Positions 52,589-61,149 of a DNA stretch of 64,000 nucleotides are shown here, one piece after another. Within the stretch, counting starts at the first letter, position 1; every line of letters begins with the position of its first letter. The stretch covers positions 1 to 64,000 of the forward strand of contig NZ_JADOES010000027.1 in assembly GCF_018739885.1 (NCBI RefSeq), read 5' to 3'. The stretch is from Leptothoe spongobia TAU-MAC 1115. Lineage in GTDB: Bacteria > Cyanobacteriota > Cyanobacteriia > Phormidesmidales > Phormidesmidaceae. Below the pieces are notes generated by a model. It was not told the DNA's origin. It worked only from the letters and a program-made list of their open reading frames with translations, and did not search any database. The translations under genes and the position numbers were made by a program.

Positions 52589-53278
52589 ATGGCAACTGTA
52601 TTTGACTTTTTAGCTAAGGGCGGCCCGGTCATGGTGCCCATTGTGGGTGCTTCGGTGCTGACGATTTCTTGTGCGTTAGAACGGACGCGTTTTTGGTCAG
52701 ATTTGCTACGTCGTGAGGGCAAGATCGTCCACGATGTATTGGCGGCGGCTCCACGGGATTTGAATGAGGCGGCTGCGATCGCAAATCAGCACAGCGACAC
52801 CCCCATTGGCCGGTTTCTATTTGCCCCCCTACGATTGCGCAATGCCTCCCCTGAAACCTTCCGTCTTGCCATGGAAACAGCGGCAGATCGTGAATTTGTC
52901 AAAATGCGTCAGGGTGAAAAGCTGCTAGAAACTATCGTGGCCATTTCTCCACTGTTAGGTCTACTCGGGACCGTAACGGGTTTGATTGCCACCTTTTATA
53001 GTCTGGACATTGGCGGCAGTGGCGGCGGTGAAGGAGCCAGTAAAGCAGCGGCTGGTATTGGTGAGGCTCTGATTACCACGGCTGCCGGTATGGTAGTAGC
53101 AATTTTGGCGTTGTTGGTCCTGCGAATATTGGTTTCGTTGCAGAGTCAGCAGGCAGACTATTTCTCCGAAGCCGGAAATGAGCTGGAGCTAATCTATCGT
53201 CAAAATTGGTATGAACCCGCTTTGTTAGCCTCAGAAAATGGCCATACCCCAGAAGAAGCCCCAATTTCGGCAACATAA
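52589..53278 (+). CDS. MotA/TolQ/ExbB proton channel family protein
   Basis: The 229-residue protein has three membrane segments (about residues 12-30, 120-145, 160-185) and the ExbB/TolQ features: FDFLAKGGPVMVPIVGASVL, LLETIVAISPLLGLLGTVTG and AGIGEALITTAAGMVVAILA. Channel-lining Thr residues are present. With ExbD partners it forms a proton-driven motor in the inner membrane, powering TonB- or Tol-type transport or gliding. A GAGGAG ribosome binding site precedes it. It is followed by two ExbD genes. Confidence 0.93.
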   Translation: MATVFDFLAKGGPVMVPIVGASVLTISCALERTRFWSDLLRREGKIVHDVLAAAPRDLNEAAAIANQHSDTPIGRFLFAPLRLRNASPETFRLAMETAADREFVKMRQGEKLLETIVAISPLLGLLGTVTGLIATFYSLDIGGSGGGEGASKAAAGIGEALITTAAGMVVAILALLVLRILVSLQSQQADYFSEAGNELELIYRQNWYEPALLASENGHTPEEAPISAT

Positions 53279-53335
53279 TAAATAATATGGTCTGTCTTAG
53301 GAGCATGCTCAGGCGATATCGCGATAGGAAGAAAT

Positions 53336-53767
53336 ATGCCCATCGGTAAACGTAGAGAAAGCAAAATTCCCACCATTGATTTGGTGCCCATGCTCACGGT
53401 GATGATGGGTGTGTTGGCATTTTTTGTGGTGGTTTCAGTTTCGTTGGGTAGTGAACAGCTGATTGAGGTGGAGTTACCGCCGGAGCAGACGGAGGATGTC
53501 CCCCCAGACCAGCTACCGTCTATCAATGAGATTTTCATTGTGGAGATGGATGAGAATCAGGAGACCTCGCTAAATGGTCAGCCCATTGAGAGTAATCAGC
53601 TGGTGTTAGAGATTGAGACCTATCTTGAGAAGAATCCTAAGAAGACGGTGTATTTGGTACCTGACCAGGAGCTGCCCTATGAGAATGTGATGCAGTTTTT
53701 GGGAGATATGCGAGCGGTGGGGGGTGATCGGGTGTCGCTAGCGCTAGAGGATGGGGAGGAAGAGTAA
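53336..53767 (+). CDS. ExbD/TolR family protein lacking the transmembrane Asp
   Basis: The 143-residue protein has one N-terminal membrane helix (LVPMLTVMMGVLAFFVVVSV) and a periplasmic ExbD domain ending PYENVMQFLGDMRAVGG. The proton-carrying Asp of ExbD (Asp25 in E. coli) aligns with Thr21 here. Its stop codon overlaps the ATG of the second ExbD gene (TAATG), so both are made together. It may serve as the inactive half of a heterodimer. It could also contribute the periplasmic peptidoglycan- or TonB-contact surface. Confidence 0.9.
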   Translation: MPIGKRRESKIPTIDLVPMLTVMMGVLAFFVVVSVSLGSEQLIEVELPPEQTEDVPPDQLPSINEIFIVEMDENQETSLNGQPIESNQLVLEIETYLEKNPKKTVYLVPDQELPYENVMQFLGDMRAVGGDRVSLALEDGEEE

Positions 53768-54180
53768 TGGGTTTAAGGTCTCGCCATCAGAACTCTGGGG
53801 TGCCGGAGGTGAATCTGGTACCGATGATGGATGTGTTGATGACGGTGTTGACATTTTTTGTCATCATTTCCATGGAGCTGAGCGGGGTGCAGATTTTTGG
53901 AGTGAGTTTGCCCCAGGCAGTCTCTGGTGTAGATGAAGAGGTGGTAGAGAAGACTGAGCCTCTGGTGATTGGTCTGCGGGAAGATGGTAAAGCTGTTTAC
54001 AATGATGAGCCTGTGGTGACTGCGGCATTGGCTCCGATTGTACAGGGTTATTTTGCGGAGAATCCGGAGGGGTTTGTTTTGCTGAAGGCAGATCGGACAT
54101 TGCCCTATGCGGATGTAGCGAAGTTGTTGGCGGACTTGCGAAGTATTGGAGGAAAGAGGGTTTCGTTGGCAGTGGAGTAG
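53767..54180 (+). CDS. ExbD/TolR family protein with intact transmembrane Asp
   Basis: The 137-residue protein carries the canonical helix VNLVPMMDVLMTVLTFFVII with Asp22, predicted to be the proton carrier. The periplasmic ExbD domain (LVIGLREDGKAVYNDEPV ... LPYADVAKLLADLRSIGGKR) is complete. It overlaps the preceding ExbD gene by one base and completes an ExbB-ExbD-ExbD operon. In TonB-dependent systems the complex is ExbB5-ExbD2, so a heterodimer with the Thr21 paralogue is plausible. Confidence 0.92.
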   Translation: MGLRSRHQNSGVPEVNLVPMMDVLMTVLTFFVIISMELSGVQIFGVSLPQAVSGVDEEVVEKTEPLVIGLREDGKAVYNDEPVVTAALAPIVQGYFAENPEGFVLLKADRTLPYADVAKLLADLRSIGGKRVSLAVE

Positions 54181-54403
54181 AAAAACATCTGGTTGCCCTG
54201 TGATATCGGTGGCAAGTAATCGGGGTTTCGTATTAGGCATGGCAAGAGTCAGCTTGTATCATGGAAGCGAACAACCTTGCCTGAGGGAGTCCGTCAAGAC
54301 TAAATTTTGAGATAAATGAGGTATGCGAACAGCTTCTCTGTCCAAACGCTCTTTATAATAAGTGAGCTATCCTACAATAGATAGCTAAGTAAACTAGCTC
54401 CCT

Positions 54404-55198
54404 ATGGTTTCGCCATTTCCTGGATTTAACCCGTATTTAGAGCATCCTGCTATCTGGCCAGGGATTCATCACTGGTTAATTATTGGTTTAGCAGGGTATT
54501 TATCACCCCAGCTGCGTCCCCAGTATAGGGTTGCAGTGGAAGTTAGGATGTATGAAACTATTGGCGAACAGTCTTTACTTGTCGGCATTCCCGATGTAAC
54601 CGTCAATCAACCTAAGCGTGGTCAAACTCCTGACAGCCGGGAATCTCTTTCAGGCAGCATTGCCACGATGCAGCCTAAGCCCCAACGCGTAACTGTCCCC
54701 GTAACAGAAATAGTTAAACAAGGGTATTTAGAAGTTAGGGAAGTCTCCACAGGACAGGTAATCACAGCTGTAGAAATTCTATCTCCTGTGAATAAACGTA
54801 TAGGTAAAGGGCGACAACAATACGAAGATAAAAGAAATCGTATTTTCAATACTCAAACCCATTTGGTAGAGATCGATTTGCTGAGAGAGGGCAAGCCTAT
54901 GATGTTTTTAGGCGAAGTAGCCGAGAGTGATTATCGAATTTTAGTGAGTCGTGGAGACTGCCGCCCCCAGGCTGATCTCTATGGGTTTAATTTACGAGAT
55001 CCTGTTCCTACGTTTCCACTGCCGTTGAAGAAAGCTGATGAAAATGTTTTGGTGGACTTAGAAGAACTACTACAAAATATCTATGAGCAAGGTAGTTTTG
55101 ACCTGGCCATTGATTACCGTCAACCGCCTAATCCACCCCTGTCATCAGAGAATATTGTTTGGGTAGATAAGTTGTTAAAAGCTGAAACTCTCAGATAA
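54404..55198 (+). CDS. DUF4058 family protein (copy 1)
   Basis: The 264-residue protein has the typical DUF4058 start PFPGFNPYLEHPAIWPGIHH and the conserved core LRPQYRVAVEVRMYE, GIPDVTV, YLEVREVSTGQVITAVEILS, PVNKRIGKGRQQYEDKR and HLVEIDLLREGKP. It ends LAIDYRQPPNPPLSSENIVW. The central V-E-I-L-S-P-x-N-K pattern recalls PD-(D/E)XK nucleases, but activity has not been established. A paralogue lies at 60193-60984 in the opposite direction. Confidence 0.92.
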   Translation: MVSPFPGFNPYLEHPAIWPGIHHWLIIGLAGYLSPQLRPQYRVAVEVRMYETIGEQSLLVGIPDVTVNQPKRGQTPDSRESLSGSIATMQPKPQRVTVPVTEIVKQGYLEVREVSTGQVITAVEILSPVNKRIGKGRQQYEDKRNRIFNTQTHLVEIDLLREGKPMMFLGEVAESDYRILVSRGDCRPQADLYGFNLRDPVPTFPLPLKKADENVLVDLEELLQNIYEQGSFDLAIDYRQPPNPPLSSENIVWVDKLLKAETLR

Positions 55199-55213
55199 GT
55201 TTCATCAGTCTCC

Positions 55214-55245
55214 TCAAGCCTCTTGGATAAAATTAAGAGGCTTGA
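55214..55245 (+). terminator. Hairpin after the DUF4058 gene
   Basis: An 11-bp stem (TCAAGCCTCTT with AAGAGGCTTGA) with a 10-base loop, starting 16 bases after the stop codon. It lacks a T run, so it is a weak terminator candidate. Confidence 0.5.
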
Positions 55246-55312
55246 TTGAGGAGGCTTGAAACGTAAACCCAACCCTTAAAACTCAGTCTGACTTTATGCT
55301 TGAGTGACTTGG

Positions 55313-56485
55313 CTATACGACAACATCAATACTTCCAATAATATTGACATTCTCCTGAGTAAAGGGTGCACCTGCAACTAGAGCCAAATCAGAGGGGATC
55401 CCTGGCAGGCCACCCGATAGATCAGTATTGTTTACAACAGTATTACCAAATAAGTTAACAATCGGATCAATGCCATCAATAGTGATACCACCACCGTCGC
55501 CAAAATCATTCACATCAGCATCTGCCGTATTGTCAACAAAGTTGTTATAACGAGCAACAACTACTTGATCGTCAGCAATATAAAGACCACCGCCACTACC
55601 CTGGGTGGAGTTTCCTTTGACAAAATTTCCTCGTAGTAAGATATCGCTATTGCCGCTATGTATAGCGATACCGCCACCATTACTACTCTCACTACCGTTG
55701 TTAGTGATGTTGTTATAGATGACGTCTACTATGTTCTTGTCTCCTCGAATAATGACTCCGCCGAGGTCATTATTCGAAACGGTGTTACTCACAAGTTTTA
55801 CATCGTGGTTACCAGTCTGGTTAGAAGAACCAACATTGACTCCTCGTCCTAAATTGTTTTGGAAATCATTGGAATTAGCCCTGACTACATTGTTAGCACC
55901 GTCGATATCCAGACCATCACTGCCATTTCCATTCAACTGGCTTGACGATAGGTTGAGAAAGTTATCGTCTCCATTTAAGTCGATGCCGTCACTATTATTA
56001 TTCTTAGAGGTGAAAGTTTTGAAAACAGCTGAGTTACCGCTACCACCCAAATCAAAGCCATCATCGCCATTGTTTTGAACGGTGACATTTCTGACTTTGA
56101 TAGTGGCGTTTGTAGCATTAAAGTCGACACCATCATCATCGCTACCCTCAATCACCACGTGGGATAGGTTTAAATTTCCAGAATCAACCTGGATACCATC
56201 ATCATTAGAATTAGCGATAGTTAAGCAGTTGATCAGCGTATTATCTTGAATCGTGAGGATATCGCCTTCAATTTCACTGCCATCAACGGTAATGCCACGA
56301 TTACCAAATATTTTGACCGCATCTGTAATTTCTAAGCCACCTGATGTCAGGTTGATGACATCATTTTTTAGATTAGATGCAAAGACAATCTTGTCTTGAC
56401 CGTTACGAGCATTCGCATCAAGAATAGCTTGACGTAAAGAGCCCTCACCAGAATCATTGGTGTTTGTAACGATAAACTTTGCCAT
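55313..56485 (-). CDS. Right-handed parallel beta-helix protein
   Basis: The 390-residue protein starts MAKFIVTNTNDSGEGSLRQA, the usual head of secreted beta-helix/Calx-type repeat proteins, but has no Sec signal peptide. From residue 85 it forms regular coils of about 22-24 residues with recurring N/S-D-G-I/V/F-D steps (NDDGIQVDSG, DDGVDFNATN, DDGFDLGGSG, SDGIDLNGDD, SDGLDIDGAN). The Asp/Asn/Gly-rich turns could bind calcium. Export would need a C-terminal type I signal, and the C-terminal segment is consistent with this but not diagnostic. Confidence 0.8.
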   Translation of the reverse strand: MAKFIVTNTNDSGEGSLRQAILDANARNGQDKIVFASNLKNDVINLTSGGLEITDAVKIFGNRGITVDGSEIEGDILTIQDNTLINCLTIANSNDDGIQVDSGNLNLSHVVIEGSDDDGVDFNATNATIKVRNVTVQNNGDDGFDLGGSGNSAVFKTFTSKNNNSDGIDLNGDDNFLNLSSSQLNGNGSDGLDIDGANNVVRANSNDFQNNLGRGVNVGSSNQTGNHDVKLVSNTVSNNDLGGVIIRGDKNIVDVIYNNITNNGSESSNGGGIAIHSGNSDILLRGNFVKGNSTQGSGGGLYIADDQVVVARYNNFVDNTADADVNDFGDGGGITIDGIDPIVNLFGNTVVNNTDLSGGLPGIPSDLALVAGAPFTQENVNIIGSIDVVV

Positions 56486-56561
56486 GGGTATAGAGGATAT
56501 TCAAAATTTTCAAATGTGATACTTTTCTAATCCCCCTCACGAAGGTATCAGATTTTATTGA

Positions 56562-56595
56562 GTACAAGGCTTTAAGACTTCTTAAAGCCTTGTAC
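56562..56595 (-). other. Leader hairpin upstream of the beta-helix gene
   Basis: A perfect 15-bp stem (GTACAAGGCTTTAAG with CTTAAAGCCTTGTAC) closed by ACTT, 77 bases upstream of the beta-helix start codon. It has no T run on either strand. It likely lies in the 5' untranslated region or in the promoter. Confidence 0.6.
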
Positions 56596-56692
56596 AGGTT
56601 ATTGCGGTTAAATAAAGTGCAAAGTAAGATCACACAACAGACTTGCATTTTCTCAAAAAATAGAGATTTCTCCACCGATTGCCATTTGAAGA

Positions 56693-56750
56693 CTTTAAAG
56701 AAAGCTAGCGTCTCGAACTTAATGGTTCAAGACGCTAGCTTTCTTTAAAG
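56693..56750 (-). terminator. Terminator of the PEP-CTERM gene
   Basis: A 26-bp stem with a single mismatch (56693-56718 with 56725-56750) and a six-base loop, 16 bases after the PEP-CTERM stop on the minus strand. The distal arm is T-rich (CTTTCTTTAAAG). It is the strongest terminator-like structure in this part of the window. Confidence 0.85.
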
Positions 56751-56765
56751 CGTTACCCTTACTGT

Positions 56766-57569
56766 TTATGACTTGCGACGGCTTGTCACCATTGCACCTA
56801 TGCCTGCTAGCAAGAAGGCTGCTGTAGTCGTAGGCTCAGGTACCTGAGTTGGGTTACCGATAGGTGGAGTTGGTGGAGTCGGAGTTGGTGGAGTCGGAGT
56901 TGGTGGAGTCGGAGTTGGTGGAGTCGGTGGATTACCGTTCCCTATCGGGCCAGGCTCAGGCTTAGGCTCGGGCTTAGGCTTAGGCTTATCTTCATCCGCT
57001 TCCTTGAGAGGCAAAACGCCAATGGCATCAAACGCCCACTGATTTGTGCGGACATTACCAGTAAAATCACAAAACGTACTACCGGCTTCACATCTGGAGA
57101 AAGTATCCCCCGTGAAGTTGCCTGTGAATTTAAACCCATCGGCCAGAGTAGAACCTAAGGAAAAGTTACCGTACTGGGTCAACGCCAGAGTATAGTTACC
57201 AACCGCTAGAACCCCTTCCAAAAAGCTATCGTACGCTTTGCCAGTAGTAGGATCAGCTACAACGGTGTTCGTATTGTCGTCATCGTTGAAGAAAAGCTTG
57301 TTCCCATCGCCATCAAATAGCGTTAACACTGGGTCAAACCCACCTGCATCGACGATGGTACCGTCTGCTTGGGTACCACCTGCATAGGAATAGGTTCTGA
57401 GGGTGACGGTTGACTCTGTGTTCAAGCTGAAATCAAACAGCTGCACATCAGCATCTTGGGCGAACGTGCCACGAAGGGAAAAATCTGCAGCAAATGCTGC
57501 ACCGCTTATACCGAGTGTGGTCACCATCGCACCAGTGAGCACCCCCATTAGGGCTGACAATGGTTTCAT
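56766..57569 (-). CDS. PEP-CTERM sorted exported protein
   Basis: The 267-residue protein has a signal peptide (residues 1-27, cleavage after AAFA), then a beta-sandwich domain of the pre-peptidase/DVUA0089 type (ADVQLFDFSLNTESTVTLRT, FDPVLTLFDGDGN). A Lys/Pro/Glu linker and Thr-Pro repeats follow. The C-terminal PEP-CTERM signal is VPEPTTTAAFLLAGIGAMVT plus SRRKS, which exosortase recognises and cleaves. It should end up outside the cell or on the surface. No exosortase gene is in this window. Confidence 0.9.
   Translation of the reverse strand: MKPLSALMGVLTGAMVTTLGISGAAFAADFSLRGTFAQDADVQLFDFSLNTESTVTLRTYSYAGGTQADGTIVDAGGFDPVLTLFDGDGNKLFFNDDDNTNTVVADPTTGKAYDSFLEGVLAVGNYTLALTQYGNFSLGSTLADGFKFTGNFTGDTFSRCEAGSTFCDFTGNVRTNQWAFDAIGVLPLKEADEDKPKPKPEPKPEPGPIGNGNPPTPPTPTPPTPTPPTPTPPTPPIGNPTQVPEPTTTAAFLLAGIGAMVTSRRKS
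56863..56930 (-). repeat. 15-bp tandem repeats encoding Thr-Pro linker
   Basis: Four to five near-perfect 15-base units (GGAGTCGGAGTTGGT on the plus strand) encode TPTPP repeats in the PEP-CTERM protein. They are prone to length change by slippage. Confidence 0.85.
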
Positions 57570-58016
57570 CGAAATTTCTTAAGGAAGAACTGTTGAAGCG
57601 TTAAAGCGTTTAACTGTTGCGCTGCCGTTTTACAGGGATCAATTGCCGATTGACATTTGTAACGACGGTGGTGCAACAACGGTAGAAATCTGATTAAGAC
57701 CGGTAGTTCTGCACAATATTAAGGAGCGATAAGCGGTAGAAGATAGCCGTTCTCTCTGCTAGGAAGCAATACATTGGGAGTTGATGTCCCGCCTGATATT
57801 GACAATCTATGTAACAATCACGGATATCAACAAGCTCTAATGGGTAACTTCAACAAGAACTCAATTAATCTCTATTAGATGTGAAATTCCTCTATGTTTA
57901 GTTCACATTACCGGGAAAAAATTGCGTAAGGCTTGTGATGTATACGTTTTTATACATCACCATTTGCCAAACTTTTAATGGGATGTCAACCGCCATAATG
58001 ATCATCTGTGTCTGAG
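57570..58016. other. Intergenic region upstream of the PEP-CTERM gene
   Basis: About 450 AT-rich bases holding the PEP-CTERM promoter. A hairpin at 57935-57960 (GTGATGTATA with TATACATCAC, loop CGTTTT) lies 57 bases after the stop of the solute-binding protein gene and may terminate it. Nothing else was recognised. Confidence 0.5.
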
Positions 58017-59729
58017 CTATGGCCGTTTCCACTCGGCAATGTTCCAAGTGTGCAAATCCCAGGGGGTGAGGTCAATGCCAGTGATGCGATCGCTAACGGC
58101 ATCAATGTCGGCACGATGGACGATGGGCAAGACGGCGTAGTCCTCAATCAGGGTGTCATTCATCTGGATCAGGAGATCGGTGCGTTTGTTTATATCAAGT
58201 TCTGTTGTTGATTGTTGCCACAGGGCATCGTAGTCGGGATTGCAGTAGCGGCTATAGTTCTGACCTGACCAGTTATTGTCCTTTTGGCTGACTTGATCAC
58301 AGGTGTAGGTTTTGAGGTAGGCGGCCGGGTCTGGGTTGGTGTTGCCGGTGGCAAACATTTGCAGGTCGGCGTAGAAGTGCTCCACGGTGTCTTCGCTGGC
58401 GGGGTCGCCGGAAAAGTACACTGCCGGGTCGAGGGACCGCAGTTCGGTGCCAACACCGATGGCGGCCAGGTTTTGTTTGATGATTTCCTGGGTCTTTTGG
58501 CGGACGGGGTTGACTGAGGTGATGAAGAGGACCTGCATTTCGGTGCCGTTGCGATCGCGCGTCCCATCACCATTACTATCCACCCAGCCCGCCTGATCCA
58601 GCAGCTGATTCGCCTGGTCCAGGTCAAAGCCATAGCTAGTGTTGCCGGAACGATAGCTTTCTGGCGACACCAAGAAATTCACCGTGCCCTGACCGGCAGG
58701 ACCATAGAGTTGCTCTGCAATGGTGTCTCGATCAATGGCCAGACTAAAGGCCTGACGTACCTTGACATCACTAAAAAACGGATGGGGAAACTCCACGCTA
58801 GAGCGTTCACCGCTGTCAGCCGTCTGGTTGGGATCCGTAAAGTTAAACAAAATGCGCTCCACCAAGGAGCCAAAGCTAGTCACAAACTGTCCCTTGCCCC
58901 CAGTTTCCATCTGCTTGAGAATAGGGGCTTCCACCTGAATGTTGTAAGCAAAGTCAGCCTCGCCTGTCTGCATCACAGCTCGTGCTGCCGATGCGGCATC
59001 ACCGCCCCCCTTCAGCTCCACCCGCTCAAAGCCAACGGATTCTCGATAATGGGGATTAGGCTCATATACCACCACATCCCCCGGCTTAAATGTAGTCACC
59101 TGGTAAGGCCCCGTACCGATGGGCTGCAGGTTAGCCGGAGCTGAGCGCGCATTGGCCCCGTTAAAATCCTTAAAGGCATGGGCCGGCAGGATCATGCCCG
59201 TCGTGCCGGTAAAGACCAGGGACCAAGCGGGATTGGGTTCTATAAAGGTGATTTTTACTGTGGTGGGGTCGAGGGCCTCTACCGATTTGATGGTTTCGTA
59301 GGTGCCTGCGGTGGTGCTCCCGACTTCAGGGTTGCTCAGCAGCGTGTAGGTAAAGGCCACATCCTCAGCGGTGAAAGGGGTGCCGTCTGACCACAGCACA
59401 TCAGAACGTAGTGTCCAGGTGACGGAGGTGCCATCGCTCGCCACACCACCATTTTCAAGGGACGGGATTTCAGCCGCCAAAAAGGGTTTGAGATTACCTG
59501 CGGCGTCAAAGCTGGCCAGGGGCTCTAGGGTAATGCGACTGGCTTCTGAGTCCTTAAACCCATTAGATAGGTGAGGATTCAGGATGGTAGGTGCTTGCCA
59601 ATACAATAGTTTGAGGACGCTGTCATTGCCTGTAGTCTGTGGTGTGTCCGAGGCAGGACGGCAGGCCCCGAGGCCAACTAGAGCACCAATCAAGCAAGAG
59701 CCAATCAACCAGCGAGCAGAGCGTTCCAT
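58017..59729 (-). CDS. ABC transporter substrate-binding lipoprotein, family 5 (peptide/nickel type)
   Basis: The 570-residue protein begins at the ATG at 59729 (MERSARWLIGSCLIGALVGL); the 59798 frame start would put 23 hydrophilic residues before the signal. A lipobox (GLGAC) gives a lipidated Cys. The family 5 pattern is clear: LLYWQAPTILNPHLSNGFKD, the DGTPFTAEDVAFTY segment, IGTGPYQVTTFKPGDVVVYE, VRQAFSLAIDRDTIAEQLYG and LLDQAGWVDSNGDGTRDRNG. It binds oligopeptides, nickel or similar ligands for uptake. No permease or ATPase genes are adjacent, so it is an orphan binding protein. Confidence 0.92.
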   Translation of the reverse strand: MERSARWLIGSCLIGALVGLGACRPASDTPQTTGNDSVLKLLYWQAPTILNPHLSNGFKDSEASRITLEPLASFDAAGNLKPFLAAEIPSLENGGVASDGTSVTWTLRSDVLWSDGTPFTAEDVAFTYTLLSNPEVGSTTAGTYETIKSVEALDPTTVKITFIEPNPAWSLVFTGTTGMILPAHAFKDFNGANARSAPANLQPIGTGPYQVTTFKPGDVVVYEPNPHYRESVGFERVELKGGGDAASAARAVMQTGEADFAYNIQVEAPILKQMETGGKGQFVTSFGSLVERILFNFTDPNQTADSGERSSVEFPHPFFSDVKVRQAFSLAIDRDTIAEQLYGPAGQGTVNFLVSPESYRSGNTSYGFDLDQANQLLDQAGWVDSNGDGTRDRNGTEMQVLFITSVNPVRQKTQEIIKQNLAAIGVGTELRSLDPAVYFSGDPASEDTVEHFYADLQMFATGNTNPDPAAYLKTYTCDQVSQKDNNWSGQNYSRYCNPDYDALWQQSTTELDINKRTDLLIQMNDTLIEDYAVLPIVHRADIDAVSDRITGIDLTPWDLHTWNIAEWKRP

Positions 59730-59821
59730 AGAGCCAATGTTGAATAAAACTGAAAATTTTCCCTCCTGTTCTCGTCTTTTTGAGGGAAGTGGCATCATAA
59801 GATAATGCTCTAAAGATTCCT

Positions 59822-60130
59822 ATGAAGCAACTGGTTGAAGCGTTTTACGCCTGGTATCGCAATGGCTTACGTAATCCTAAATATCGCTGGCTGATTATTT
59901 TTGGCACGCTCACCTATTTATTGAGCCCCATCGATCTTGCCCCTGATGTATTTCCCATTGTGGGGTGGATCGATGATGGCATTTTGATTACCCTGCTGAT
60001 TGCAGAAGTGACCCAGCTGATGCAGGGCGCGTTTAATCGTCCTGAGGATGAGGTGCCGGTGACCGAAGAGTCCCAAAATGATGATGATGACGGCGTAGTG
60101 GTGGATGTTAGCGCCCAAGAGATCCCCTAA
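59822..60130 (+). CDS. DUF1232 family small membrane protein
   Basis: The 102-residue protein shows the DUF1232 (YkvA-like) pattern NPKYRWLIIFGTLTYLLSPI, DLAPDVFPIVGWIDDG, with two short membrane segments, and an acidic C-terminal tail (DDDDGVVVDV). Function unknown. It is divergent from the solute-binding protein gene with a 92-base spacer. Confidence 0.9.
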   Translation: MKQLVEAFYAWYRNGLRNPKYRWLIIFGTLTYLLSPIDLAPDVFPIVGWIDDGILITLLIAEVTQLMQGAFNRPEDEVPVTEESQNDDDDGVVVDVSAQEIP

Positions 60131-60192
60131 GGATATGCCTTGCAGCTGAAAAGAACATTTGTGCTGCTCACGCGATTTTGAGGCGATTCATA

Positions 60193-60984
60193 CTAATGTT
60201 CTTTACTGCTTGTCTGGGTGAGCCATTGTGCTAACCATTCTGAGTCCTTTGCTGTCAGTGGAGGGACTGGAGGCTCAGTGTAGTCAATCACCAAGTCATA
60301 TCCTGACTGATCATAGATATCTCCCAGCAAATTTTGTAAGTTAACGATGGGTTCTGAGTCAGTTTCCCGAAGCGGTAGTGGGAAGGCAGGCATGGGGTCT
60401 GCCAGGTTAAATGCATAAACGCTTGCCTGGGGACGTTGGGGGCTGGCACTGACCAAAATACGGTAGTGAGTTTTTAACTGCTCAGGTAACTGAACAATGG
60501 CAGGCCACTGACGCAGCAAATCGATTTCTACTAAGTTGGTGGCACTGGCGAGAATGACTTGACGTTTGGCTTCGTAGGTTCGTCTGCCTTCGCCAGGGCG
60601 TTTATTGGTGGGCGATAGGACTTCGATGACGGTGACGACTTCACTGGTGGCGACTGCTCGAATTTCAAGGTATCCCTGGCGGACTACCTCTGGCATGGGT
60701 AAATCGACAAGAATAGGTTGAGCCAGGGTAATTCCTGCCGTAGCGGCTTCAGATTGACTCGTCGATGTCTGTTTTGCCTTCTGGATGGTGACATCAGGTA
60801 TTCCCACCAAGATAGAATCTTGACCTTCGGTTTGGTAAATGGCTTCTTCAACGACCACACGGTATTTGGGACGTAGTTGTGGGCCTAGGCTGATGGCAAT
60901 GGCGCTAATCAATCGATGATGAAAATTTGGCCAGGAACGCGGATGTTCTAGATAGGGATCCATTCCAGGCAACGGTGATGGCAT
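60193..60984 (-). CDS. DUF4058 family protein (copy 2)
   Basis: The 263-residue paralogue of the 54404-55198 product has the same layout: PSPLPGMDPYLEHPRSWPNF, LRPKYRVVVEEAIYQTEG, GIPDVTI, YLEIRAVATSEVVTVIEVLS, PTNKRPGEGRRTYEAKR and NLVEIDLLRQWPA, ending VIDYTEPPVPPLTAKDSEWL. It is divergent from the CHAT-TIR gene at 61150 with a 165-base spacer that must hold both promoters. Confidence 0.92.
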   Translation of the reverse strand: MPSPLPGMDPYLEHPRSWPNFHHRLISAIAISLGPQLRPKYRVVVEEAIYQTEGQDSILVGIPDVTIQKAKQTSTSQSEAATAGITLAQPILVDLPMPEVVRQGYLEIRAVATSEVVTVIEVLSPTNKRPGEGRRTYEAKRQVILASATNLVEIDLLRQWPAIVQLPEQLKTHYRILVSASPQRPQASVYAFNLADPMPAFPLPLRETDSEPIVNLQNLLGDIYDQSGYDLVIDYTEPPVPPLTAKDSEWLAQWLTQTSSKEH

Positions 60985-61149
60985 GGGTTCAGCCTCAGAG
61001 CAAGCACTCTCTAATTTTAGTCAGCCTAGAATGTCCCAGTGATTGTTTCTGGCAACTGATCCAAATTTATCCTTATAAAGCACGTAATTTGCTTGTTTCG
61101 GGCTGTAATCTTAGTAGCCTAGCCCTGTTTGCGTTCTAGCCTCCATCCC

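Noticed and set aside
56454..56675. 73-codon minus-strand frame before the beta-helix gene
   Set aside because: It contains the perfect 15-bp hairpin and overlaps the start of the real gene; no coding features.
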